Shown one piece after another: positions 22,147 to 29,926 of a stretch of DNA of 64,000 nucleotides (position 1 is its first letter; each line of letters opens with the position of its first letter). Made by a program: the position numbers and the translations under genes. Source of the stretch: Trichostrongylus colubriformis (Eukaryota > Nematoda > Chromadorea > Rhabditida > Trichostrongylidae). The notes under the pieces were generated by a model. That model was not told the origin of the DNA, searched no databases, and saw only the letters and a list, made by a program, of their open reading frames with translations. The stretch lies in NCBI GenBank assembly GCA_963978905.1, contig OZ022257.1:6086965-6150964 (forward strand), written 5' to 3'.

Positions 22147-22821
22147 CTCCCGCCCGTGTCGAGAAGAGGGTCCGGGTTTGCCAAACCCATCGATCCTTCT
22201 GAGTATGTTCCCGCGCTCTCGTTTTTTGTCCGAGAGTTCGCTCCTGAGGGCGTCGATCTCCTCTTGAATTTTGCTCGCCTTATCGGGTTCGCAACAAAGC
22301 GCAGAGTGATGATCCGTCTTGCCGCAATGGAAACAGCAAGTGGAGTGTTTCTTCGGGCACTGGTCCCCTCGGGCGCACCACCAGTCCAAACAGAGGAAAC
22401 AGCGATTGCTTCTCTCCACCGCTTGACGTCGGCCTTCTCCGTCGCGTATGACGGGGCAAGAGTCGCTATAGTGCTCACCGCGAGCAGGGCAAAAAGCGCA
22501 GCGCATATTTTTCTCGCCGAAACGGTAGATCGGCCCCTGGAACGCGCGCGGTTCGCATGGCTTCTCCTTTTCCAACACTTCGATCGCCTCTTCGAGGTAA
22601 ATTATCTCCGTTTCGAGGTCATCGCGCGTATTCTGGAGTGTTTCCAGGGACTCCTCCTCCATCTCAACTTCCTCCATATACTCTGCGTTTGCTTCGATCG
22701 TTTCTTGTTCCTGATGCCTTTGGGCATCAGCCTGCCCCGGCGCAACCGAATCGGCGTTTTGCTGCTGTTTTTCGCTGGTGTCGCGGAGTAGGTTCAACTG
22801 AGCTTCGATCGATTGCATCAT
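22135..22821 (-). CDS. Coiled-coil, zinc-knuckle (nucleocapsid-like) third ORF
   Basis: 228 residues starting two bases after the previous stop. Residues about 35-87 are acidic coiled coil. Three Cys/His clusters follow: C108-C111-H117-C122 (CX2CX5HX4C), C141-C144 with C149/C155, and a canonical CX2CX4HX4C at 163-176 (CFHCGKTDHHSALC). A second coiled coil spans about 180-210. The spacing and words resemble the nucleocapsid end of BEL gag (RCFxCLxxx..C then CxxCxxxHHxxLC), so I infer a duplicated or acquired gag fragment. The polypurine tract is embedded in its last codons, and its stop codon is in the LTR. Function (RNA binding, assembly, or host interaction) is unknown. Confidence 0.7.
   Translation of the reverse strand: MMQSIEAQLNLLRDTSEKQQQNADSVAPGQADAQRHQEQETIEANAEYMEEVEMEEESLETLQNTRDDLETEIIYLEEAIEVLEKEKPCEPRAFQGPIYRFGEKNMRCAFCPARGEHYSDSCPVIRDGEGRRQAVERSNRCFLCLDWWCARGDQCPKKHSTCCFHCGKTDHHSALCCEPDKASKIQEEIDALRSELSDKKRERGNILRRIDGFGKPGPSSRHGREYRC
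22147..22155 (-). promoter_or_regulatory. Polypurine tract
   Basis: GGGCGGGAG on the minus strand abuts the 3' LTR. It is also coding: it forms part of the last codons of the third ORF. Confidence 0.6.
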
Positions 22822-22823
22822 CT

Positions 22824-23765
22824 TTAGCAGGGTCTCGTACCGATTTTCTTCTTGTACATGTTCTTCGGCGAATATGTCTGAGCGCAGTTTTCGCAGAGTG
22901 CCAAGTAGTCAAGGACAAGGATGTCTACATCTCGGGTGAACGCTATTGTTTCGTGATCGCAGTACATTAGTAATCGCTGCCAGTGCAGCTTCACAAGCGC
23001 TACAAAGGTGCTATTTAGGTAGAGTCGCAGACAGACCTCCTTTTGAAAAGTATTGAGTTTTATGACTTGTGATGTTCGTATTTCACACTGTTCCCCTTTG
23101 TCGTCGGACAGGCAAAGGATGTTAGATTCACTAAAGACATTCACGTCCTGACATCCCTGACCTCTATTAAGGGAAATCGCTAAGATAGCCAAAACAAATG
23201 CCAAACGGCGCTGTCGCTGTGTGAGGTTTGTTCGCCTCAAATGTCGAATAAGTTGCATTCCATAATGATAAAGAAGTCGTATGATGGTACTTACAATAAT
23301 GAAAAGGCCAACCAGGATTAGGCGTAGAGGTTTCCCGATTGTTATGGGTACATACAAAAGTAAGTACAAGGCAGCGACTAGAAGGTATATAAGGATTGCG
23401 ATACCTAGTAGTGCGCCTGTTGGCCAACATTCTGGATTTAGAATAACTGCCGAGCATAGCCAACACTGTATATTTTCGCAGAATCGCAGACCGCTGCATG
23501 TGATTTCCATCGTTGACAAGGTTGTGTTAGATTCCCATTTAACGAAAACTGTGTGCTCGTAGAGCGTGAGTTCAGGAGGAAATCGAACCAGCTCCCATTT
23601 CGAAGGGTTCGCATACAGTTGACATAGGGTTTCTACACAAATTTCAAATTCTTTGATAGAGTCGGAGCGGACCAGAACGCCATTTCTGTGGCATCGCATA
23701 CTTATGGTATCCGTTGCTTGGGAAGCGCTAACCAGAATTATGATAGCGCAGGTTAGAGAAATCAT
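22824..23765 (-). CDS. Envelope-like glycoprotein ORF of the retrotransposon (probably C-terminally short)
   Basis: 313 residues beginning in an ATGA overlap with the gag-pol stop. A signal peptide (about 1-17) is followed by a Cys-rich segment to about 113, two hydrophobic spans (117-138, 147-166), a dibasic RQRR at 184-187 and a third hydrophobic stretch (188-199) preceding another Cys-rich domain (205-313). This plan, an internal signal and a processing-type site before a second ectodomain, is like the phlebovirus-type glycoproteins carried by some nematode BEL/Pao elements. That assignment is an inference. The second ectodomain is about 110 residues with no closing membrane anchor, so it looks truncated relative to such proteins. 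Confidence 0.6.
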   Translation of the reverse strand: MISLTCAIIILVSASQATDTISMRCHRNGVLVRSDSIKEFEICVETLCQLYANPSKWELVRFPPELTLYEHTVFVKWESNTTLSTMEITCSGLRFCENIQCWLCSAVILNPECWPTGALLGIAILIYLLVAALYLLLYVPITIGKPLRLILVGLFIIVSTIIRLLYHYGMQLIRHLRRTNLTQRQRRLAFVLAILAISLNRGQGCQDVNVFSESNILCLSDDKGEQCEIRTSQVIKLNTFQKEVCLRLYLNSTFVALVKLHWQRLLMYCDHETIAFTRDVDILVLDYLALCENCAQTYSPKNMYKKKIGTRPC

Positions 23766-26700
23766 TGGAAAAACTCTCTGTAACTAACTTGTTTCCTCGG
23801 TCGTAGATTATATGGTTGCTCGTGACCAATGTGCTCTTGGTGTTGCTTTGTAGCTTCCTCACTTACTTCGTCTCCTGTCGCTTCTTCGAGTTCTAAAGGA
23901 ACAATCAAATTAATCGGTCTTCTTATCTTCCTACCTGTGCTTGTTAAAAGCTCTACTTCACGAATTGCACCATCTGCTCCCACTTTTACGTCTAATATAC
24001 GCGCCATTCGCCACACATTTCTCGGAAGGATTGGATCTACGATGAGCACAATCGCACCTTTTTTAGGGCTAGATGTCGCGCTTTTAGTGGAGCTTATCCA
24101 TTTTCTATGGTATTCGCGTAAATTTAATAAATAATTATCTTTCCAGATCTTCCAAAAGCGCTGAGTAAGACTTATCGAAGAGCGCAGAGCCTGTTCCGCC
24201 TCGCGTCTCGTCTTCAGCGCTGCTGATGTTGCCGCTAGTTCGAATGCTGGGTCATCTTCTTCCATAGATATGTTCTCGGTTGGATATGTAGTGATGATGC
24301 TATTTTGTATAAAATCTATGGGGCGAAGCGCTACCGGGAATTGTACATCGGTCTCCATATAAGTGAGGGGGCGACAATTTAGCGTCGACTCAATTTCCGT
24401 TACTGTCGTTTGGAGTTCTTCAAATGTAAGTTTCGCACGTCCTACAGCTTTATAAAACGATCGTTTTATAGACTGAATTAATCGCTCGTAAAAACCCCCT
24501 TGCCATGGCGCATATGGGGTGATGTATTTCCATTCAATCGCATTGTTAGGGATAAAAGGAATCCATGATTCCAAATCTGTCGCCTCCCTCGCATCTCTGA
24601 GGATTTCCGCACTCAACAGGAACGTTGGGGCGTTATCGCAGGTCACAGATTCGGGCACTCCCCGCCGTGCGAAGAATCGTCGCAGTGCGTTAATGAAGGC
24701 TTCAGTACCCATGCTGCGTACGACCTCTATATGGATCAACCGTGTTACCGCACAAGTAAATATACATCCATATGTTTTTGATGTACCCTGTTGATCTTGA
24801 ACCTCCGGTAAATCAAAAAAATCTAGTCCAATGTGTTGGAACGGATGATGTTCATTGACTCTGCGCAGTGGTAGGTCTGGCATGGGTGGATATTTGTAAG
24901 GTGATCCATTGAACCTTTTACATCTGACACAGTGTCCTATCAGTTTTCGCACCTGTTGACGTAAGCGAGGTATCCAGAACTCTTGCCTTACGTTGCAAAT
25001 AGTTTGCGCAATACCACAGTGGTACTTCCCATGCGCTTGGTTTATAATCGCTTTCGCTATGCCTGAATCCGGCGCCAGAAAAATTGGGAATTTCACATTT
25101 TCTTCGAGGGATGAGTGTCCCAAGCGACCTCTCACCCGCCAAATATGTTGTTGGTCTCTGAATAGCTTAAGGGTATTGTCCATTGATTTAATATACTCGT
25201 CAGAGAATCCTCCCTGATGAGAGCGGATGAGCGCTAATTTCGCATATCGCATTTCAACCCCGGTTATCGCATGCGTACTTCGAGTTGGCACGTTTTTTAA
25301 TTCTGGAATTTTTTCCTGTATCTTTTTAAGTTTTTCGCTGTGTAAACGAAACATCAATTTCCTTAGTAGGCGCAACACCCATGACATTATTCTTTGCGCC
25401 TTCCTAAATGTACCGTGTCTCTCCCAGGGAAATAGTTCTGCACTTGTTGTCTGACTTCGAACTGTGTTCACAGCCGAGCCGTTTTTTGAAGGAATGGCGA
25501 AGAGCTGTTCCTTCCATTCTTTGTGCGGTATCGCTAAAAGGCTGGGGCCTGTCCACCATATGTGGTCCCCGAGTTGTGCCTTTGTTAGACCTCTCGTTCC
25601 GGCATCGGCTGGATTATTGTCCGTTGCGATATAGCCGAACTGAACTGTTGTTCCCAGATCCTTGATACTCGCAACTATCGCTTCAATCTCTCTAATCCTG
25701 TTAGTGACTAGAATACCAACATCGTGTGAATTTTTTGTTTGTCGAAGCCACCCTAGCGCAATCTGAGAGTCGGAAAAGAGTAGAACATTTTCAACTCTAA
25801 TAACCTTGGATATTGATTTGAGAATTGATAAGGCTAAACGAGCACCCATTGTTAGCGCATTTATCTCCATTTTTGGTATTGTTATTTTGGACTTTATGGA
25901 GGGTAATTTTGACTTCGCCATTAATAAGGTACTCGAATTGTTCGCCATTAAATAAGCGCAGGTTGACATCGCAATTGCGCTGGCATCAGAAAAGACTGCA
26001 ATGTTACAATTGGATGAGTTGTGTATGAACCGCGGCCACGTTCGTGTAAATCCATTCGTTTCGAGAATTATTTTTTCCCATTGTTGTTTGTTATAATCAG
26101 ACAGTTCTTGATCCCATTCGCAGCCTTCTTTCCATAATTTTTGTTGGAAATATTTCGCGCGCACCATTAAGGGAGTCATCCATCCTAAAGGGTCATAGAC
26201 GGATGCTATTTGTTTGGTTATGTTGCGCTTAGTGATGGTTTCAATGTTTGGGAAAGTGCACGAATGGTAGATAAGGTCCGTTGTTGAGTTCCATGGGATA
26301 CCCAGCACCTTCTGCAAGGGGTTCTTTGAATATGTTGAGTTGGGTAGTGATTGCTCCAGTTTCGGCTCATTGGATAAGAATTCTCGCAGATTCATGTGCA
26401 TATCTTTGAAGATCTTATGCGCCGATTGTGATTTATTCACTATCTCCTCTAGACTGTTGGCTGAGAGTATTAAATTATCAACATAAAGATTATCGCTGAT
26501 TTCATCCGCTAAGTTACGGTTTTCGACATGATGTTTCAAATGAAATCGAATAGTACTCGCTAGTAAGAAGGGCGACGCATTGAGCCCAAAGGTTACTCTA
26601 GTAAATCTATAAGTCGCAATGTTCTCGCCTTCAGGGGGGCGCGCTGTATCCTTTACCCAGAGAAATCTTGTCGCATCTCTATCGCATTCTTGTACGCGCA

Positions 26701-29305
26701 CTTGCAGGAATGCTTTTTCGACATCAGCAATCGCTACAAAGGGTGTTAGTCTAAAGCGCAATAACATTCCGTAAAGTTCTGGAAGTAATTTGGCGCCTTG
26801 ATATAAAACTTCGTTGAGTGGTGGGCATTTTTTATAGTGCGCTGAGGCATCAAAGACCACTCTAACTTTCGTGGTCGCTTTATGTGGCGTCACTACTGCC
26901 CTATGTGGTAGGTAGTGTACAACTGTAGGTTGCAAATCGCACTCGCTTGGAAGTTCTTCAATTATGCCTTTTGTCAACTGTTCTTGAAATATCCTATCAT
27001 ATTCTTGAAGAAGCACGGGATTCCCTCGCAGTGTCTGTAGCGTATTATTTAACCTTCGTAGTGCCAATGCATAGTTATTGGGTAAGACACTACAATTTTC
27101 TTTGAATGGTAGTCTTACATAGTAACCATCGCTACGCTTTTCAATAGTGTTATCGAAGAATTTTTGTACCTTGTTCGCTATCGCATCTTTTTCTGCTTTG
27201 GTAGATCCCGTATATTCGCCGATTGCCGCGGAGTCTATACTCCAATATTTATCCCATTGGTCTAATTCTTCGTTTGTATTGAAGAGGAAGTTTTCTTCCT
27301 TTTCTTCCAGGCTACTGTTGATATAGGTACTAACGCTGTGACCCCCCAAAATGGGGTTGCCATTCCCTTTTCTTCCAGTTATAAGGTATCCTAGTCTAGA
27401 GGGTATCGCTCGAAGACCTGATGGAAGAATGTGCGCTTTGTTCGAAAAGTCCAATAATCCCCACAGCTGATCGCACCCCAGAAGTATCGCAGGCTCCACA
27501 GGAGAGTTTAGGAACGTTTTGGGGAGTTGAATATTTTCTCGCTTCAAATAATACAAATCATTTTTGCTCAGTGCTACCTGAGTAGTTTTTCCCGTAATGA
27601 TCTCTGTTTTGCATAAGAACAGATCCATAGGTAATCCGTGTTCATCGAACATTTGGAGCGAAGCAACATCAAACACATTTGTTTTTGGTGTATTTTCCCC
27701 AAATGTATATAGCGATATGTGAATTTTATCCACAGTAGGAAGCTTAAGTTGGTCCGCTAATCTTTTTTGTATAAAGGACCTATCCGCGCCAGTATCCAAA
27801 AGGACATGAACCTCATGCCATTCGCCCGTTTCGGCATTCTTAATCCGTGCTATTCCGGTGAGAAGAAAAACCTCGGATTTGCCATAAGTGGCGTTCTCGT
27901 AAGCAGTCGCTGTAATAAGCGCTTCGGCTTCTCTTCCCTCGCTATTAATACAGTGCGCCCCAGTCTTCGCTGACGACGTGGGTTGCTTCGCATCAGCGCG
28001 TTTTGGTTGTTGCGTTGTCCTCGAGCTCTTTGTGTAAGCGCTCTTTGTGGGTCCAGCCGAAGAAAGTGCGATGGGTAACCTTTTGGGACAAAGGGAGAAG
28101 TGGTGTTTATCTCCATCACCCAGAGTGCATCCCGAGCGCAGACACTCGCGGGAAATATGATTAGGTTTTCCACAGTTTATGCACAATTTGTGCTCTTTTA
28201 GAAACTCCCTACGATTCCGTGCAGAATCCACCTTGGGGCAGCGCAGTGAATTATGTTCGGTATCGCTGCAATAAATGCATAAATTTTGCCTCATTTGGCT
28301 TCTTTGACCGGAAGTGGTTTCATAGCGTCGTGGAGGAGGACGACCTTTTGTGCCTGCTCTGAAAGCTTCATTCTCAGGCAGCATTTCGCTGACCTGTTCT
28401 TCTGTTTTTATTAGTGTATCCAAATCGGTCAATAATTGGTTGACCGCCCAGAGTTCCTCGCTGTTCCCCTGGACAACCCTCTGTTTTAATAACCTTCTTT
28501 GAAGGTCAGGTTGGAATTTTGCTAGAATTTTTTGCGCCACGAATGATCCATTTAGGACGATGCCATTTTGCTCTAACTGGGTAACAAGGGCGAAAAGATA
28601 ATCGAGCAGTCTACGCTGCTCTGTTAGCTGACTATTGCGCGCAGAAGCGGTCTCTATCCGCGTTTGGAGGCTACGTATTAGTTTATCTTTATCTCCAAAT
28701 TTTGAATGTAGCAGTTCCACTGCCGCCGCATAGTTTGCCTCCGTTATTGGGTAACGTTTTATCGCTTCTCTTGCGCTACCTTTTAAAGCTTTTAACAAAT
28801 AGTTAAACTTCTGGAGCCCTGTTAGATCCTGACTATGGACATTGGCATCGAATAGCGCCCAAAAGTTTTCAAAATCGGTTATTTTCCCATCAAATGTAGG
28901 AATAGGGATTTCCGGTAATTCTACGATAGTTTTCTTGGTGACAGTCGGTCTTCTGCCTTCGTCCATGGGAGTTGCTTCCTGGAGCCCTGTTCGTTTTGCC
29001 CCGATTCTTATGAGCAGGGTCTCTGCGTTGGCCACTACGGCCTGTACCTCTTCAACATAAGCCTGGATTTGCTTATCCTGTTCATCTGTAATTTCCTCCA
29101 TCCCATCCGCTGTCTTTGTAAAATTCTCCAGCGCTTTCTCAACTAGAGCCGCCGTTTCCCTTAGCGCAGTCGCTTCAATCGCTAACATCCTAGGTGACTC
29201 CTCATTCGCCAGTACTGATGCACCTTGTACTATCGCAGTCGCTAAAGAATTTTTGTAGCGGGTAACTAGCGCTTTCTGAGTTCTCAGGGTGATCGGCCCA
29301 CTCAT
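23762..29305 (-). CDS. BEL/Pao gag-pol polyprotein
   Basis: One open frame of 1847 residues. Order: gag-like helical N-terminus (to about 330), two CX2CX4HX4C zinc knuckles (343-356 and 375-388), aspartic protease with DTGA at 504, reverse transcriptase with first catalytic Asp at about 861 (IADVEKAF) and the YVDN form of the YxDD box at 941-944, RNase H starting near 1105 (FSDASA), integrase zinc-binding domain (about 1425-1462, closing CVRC) and catalytic core D1495, D1557, E1607. A DUF5641-type domain follows (PILPRNVWRMARI). The C-terminus is NLRPRKQ and then a stop overlapping the next ATG. Note the fourth RT-box residue is Asn rather than Asp; this occurs in Pao-type enzymes but its effect here is unknown. 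The frame is uninterrupted, so the protein may be functional. Confidence 0.95.
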   Translation of the reverse strand: MSGPITLRTQKALVTRYKNSLATAIVQGASVLANEESPRMLAIEATALRETAALVEKALENFTKTADGMEEITDEQDKQIQAYVEEVQAVVANAETLLIRIGAKRTGLQEATPMDEGRRPTVTKKTIVELPEIPIPTFDGKITDFENFWALFDANVHSQDLTGLQKFNYLLKALKGSAREAIKRYPITEANYAAAVELLHSKFGDKDKLIRSLQTRIETASARNSQLTEQRRLLDYLFALVTQLEQNGIVLNGSFVAQKILAKFQPDLQRRLLKQRVVQGNSEELWAVNQLLTDLDTLIKTEEQVSEMLPENEAFRAGTKGRPPPRRYETTSGQRSQMRQNLCIYCSDTEHNSLRCPKVDSARNRREFLKEHKLCINCGKPNHISRECLRSGCTLGDGDKHHFSLCPKRLPIALSSAGPTKSAYTKSSRTTQQPKRADAKQPTSSAKTGAHCINSEGREAEALITATAYENATYGKSEVFLLTGIARIKNAETGEWHEVHVLLDTGADRSFIQKRLADQLKLPTVDKIHISLYTFGENTPKTNVFDVASLQMFDEHGLPMDLFLCKTEIITGKTTQVALSKNDLYYLKRENIQLPKTFLNSPVEPAILLGCDQLWGLLDFSNKAHILPSGLRAIPSRLGYLITGRKGNGNPILGGHSVSTYINSSLEEKEENFLFNTNEELDQWDKYWSIDSAAIGEYTGSTKAEKDAIANKVQKFFDNTIEKRSDGYYVRLPFKENCSVLPNNYALALRRLNNTLQTLRGNPVLLQEYDRIFQEQLTKGIIEELPSECDLQPTVVHYLPHRAVVTPHKATTKVRVVFDASAHYKKCPPLNEVLYQGAKLLPELYGMLLRFRLTPFVAIADVEKAFLQVRVQECDRDATRFLWVKDTARPPEGENIATYRFTRVTFGLNASPFLLASTIRFHLKHHVENRNLADEISDNLYVDNLILSANSLEEIVNKSQSAHKIFKDMHMNLREFLSNEPKLEQSLPNSTYSKNPLQKVLGIPWNSTTDLIYHSCTFPNIETITKRNITKQIASVYDPLGWMTPLMVRAKYFQQKLWKEGCEWDQELSDYNKQQWEKIILETNGFTRTWPRFIHNSSNCNIAVFSDASAIAMSTCAYLMANNSSTLLMAKSKLPSIKSKITIPKMEINALTMGARLALSILKSISKVIRVENVLLFSDSQIALGWLRQTKNSHDVGILVTNRIREIEAIVASIKDLGTTVQFGYIATDNNPADAGTRGLTKAQLGDHIWWTGPSLLAIPHKEWKEQLFAIPSKNGSAVNTVRSQTTSAELFPWERHGTFRKAQRIMSWVLRLLRKLMFRLHSEKLKKIQEKIPELKNVPTRSTHAITGVEMRYAKLALIRSHQGGFSDEYIKSMDNTLKLFRDQQHIWRVRGRLGHSSLEENVKFPIFLAPDSGIAKAIINQAHGKYHCGIAQTICNVRQEFWIPRLRQQVRKLIGHCVRCKRFNGSPYKYPPMPDLPLRRVNEHHPFQHIGLDFFDLPEVQDQQGTSKTYGCIFTCAVTRLIHIEVVRSMGTEAFINALRRFFARRGVPESVTCDNAPTFLLSAEILRDAREATDLESWIPFIPNNAIEWKYITPYAPWQGGFYERLIQSIKRSFYKAVGRAKLTFEELQTTVTEIESTLNCRPLTYMETDVQFPVALRPIDFIQNSIITTYPTENISMEEDDPAFELAATSAALKTRREAEQALRSSISLTQRFWKIWKDNYLLNLREYHRKWISSTKSATSSPKKGAIVLIVDPILPRNVWRMARILDVKVGADGAIREVELLTSTGRKIRRPINLIVPLELEEATGDEVSEEATKQHQEHIGHEQPYNLRPRKQVSYREFFQ

Positions 29306-29434
29306 TTTTCCTTAGAATGATACAACGTTACAAAATAAATCCAAAACAAACGAAAATCCGAATCGAAAATCAAAAGGCGAATAAATTGAAAATATGATTT
29401 CCAAACTCTTACCTGCGGTCCAGGCTGTTCTTCA

Positions 29435-29442
29435 ATGCACCA
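29435..29442 (-). promoter_or_regulatory. Primer-binding site, probably tRNA-Gly
   Basis: Directly after the 5' LTR the element reads TGGTGCAT, complementary to a tRNA 3' end ATGCACCA, as in nematode tRNA-Gly(GCC). Only eight bases match clearly, so the primer identity is an inference. Confidence 0.55.
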
Positions 29443-29527
29443 TAAAATGACTGATCGCCACTTGCCACGCGGATATATACTGATGGTTTATTACCAATAT
29501 ATATATATCGGACAGTAATACAACCAC

Positions 29528-29533
29528 TTTATT
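29528..29533 (-). terminator. LTR polyadenylation signal
   Basis: AATAAA on the minus strand downstream of the TATA box; the copy at 21808-21813 in the 3' LTR would end the element transcript. Confidence 0.55.
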
Positions 29534-29739
29534 GCGATAAGTGACACCGGCGCAGGCAAACCTCAAACTTGGGTAATTAAACAATGCTCGCTAACGATTA
29601 AAATAAGAACTAAGTGATTAACTGTGACAATCTAAGTAAGCAACGAGATATCATAGATGAGCGAAATGAGAACTGAGATTAAAGTAAGAGAAGGGTGCAA
29701 GGCACGGTCTGAGCTGGAAAAGGGCTGGCAGCTGCGCAG

Positions 29740-29747
29740 TATATATA
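29740..29747 (-). promoter_or_regulatory. LTR TATA box
   Basis: TATATATA inside a GC-richer context; same position in the 3' LTR at 22020-22027. Expected start of element transcription is about 25-30 bases further along the minus strand. Confidence 0.6.
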
Positions 29748-29866
29748 CCGTGCTCGCAGCTGGCCATGGCTTTTGCCCTTTTTTCCATGGAACTGAGAAG
29801 TCGCACGTGTCGATTAGTCACTTGCTTTTCATGTTTTTTGCCCTTCGCTACTCGCTAACAGCGATA

Positions 29867-29871
29867 TCAAA
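29867..29871. repeat. Target-site duplication (right)
   Basis: TCAAA, matching 21718-21722. Confidence 0.75.
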
Positions 29872-29926
29872 TTTGATCCATTTTAGATAACCTGGTATGT
29901 TACAGCTACGGTAGTATTCCGCAGAG

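Larger units (their letters stand above)
21723..29866 (-). mobile_element. Complete BEL/Pao LTR retrotransposon
   Basis: An 8144-base element on the minus strand: 5' LTR 29443-29866, primer-binding site, gag-pol (29305-23762), glycoprotein-like ORF (23765-22824), nucleocapsid-like ORF (22821-22135), polypurine tract and 3' LTR 21723-22146. The domain order protease, RT, RNase H, integrase with a DUF1758-type protease and zinc-knuckle gag is that of BEL/Pao elements. By eye the two LTRs have no differences, and all three frames are open, so insertion is recent and the copy may be competent. It sits between the coiled-coil gene and the PXYLP1-type gene, transcribed away from the latter. Confidence 0.95.
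29443..29866 (-). repeat. 5' LTR
   Basis: 424 bases, carrying on the minus strand a TATATATA box (29747-29740) and an AATAAA signal about 210 bases further on (29533-29528), giving U3, R and U5 in the usual order. Confidence 0.95.

Noticed and set aside
21937..22791. Plus-strand open frame of 284 residues starting in the LTR
   Set aside because: It is the antisense of the LTR and of the third ORF of the BEL element; the minus frame has zinc knuckles and coiled coil, the plus frame has no motif.
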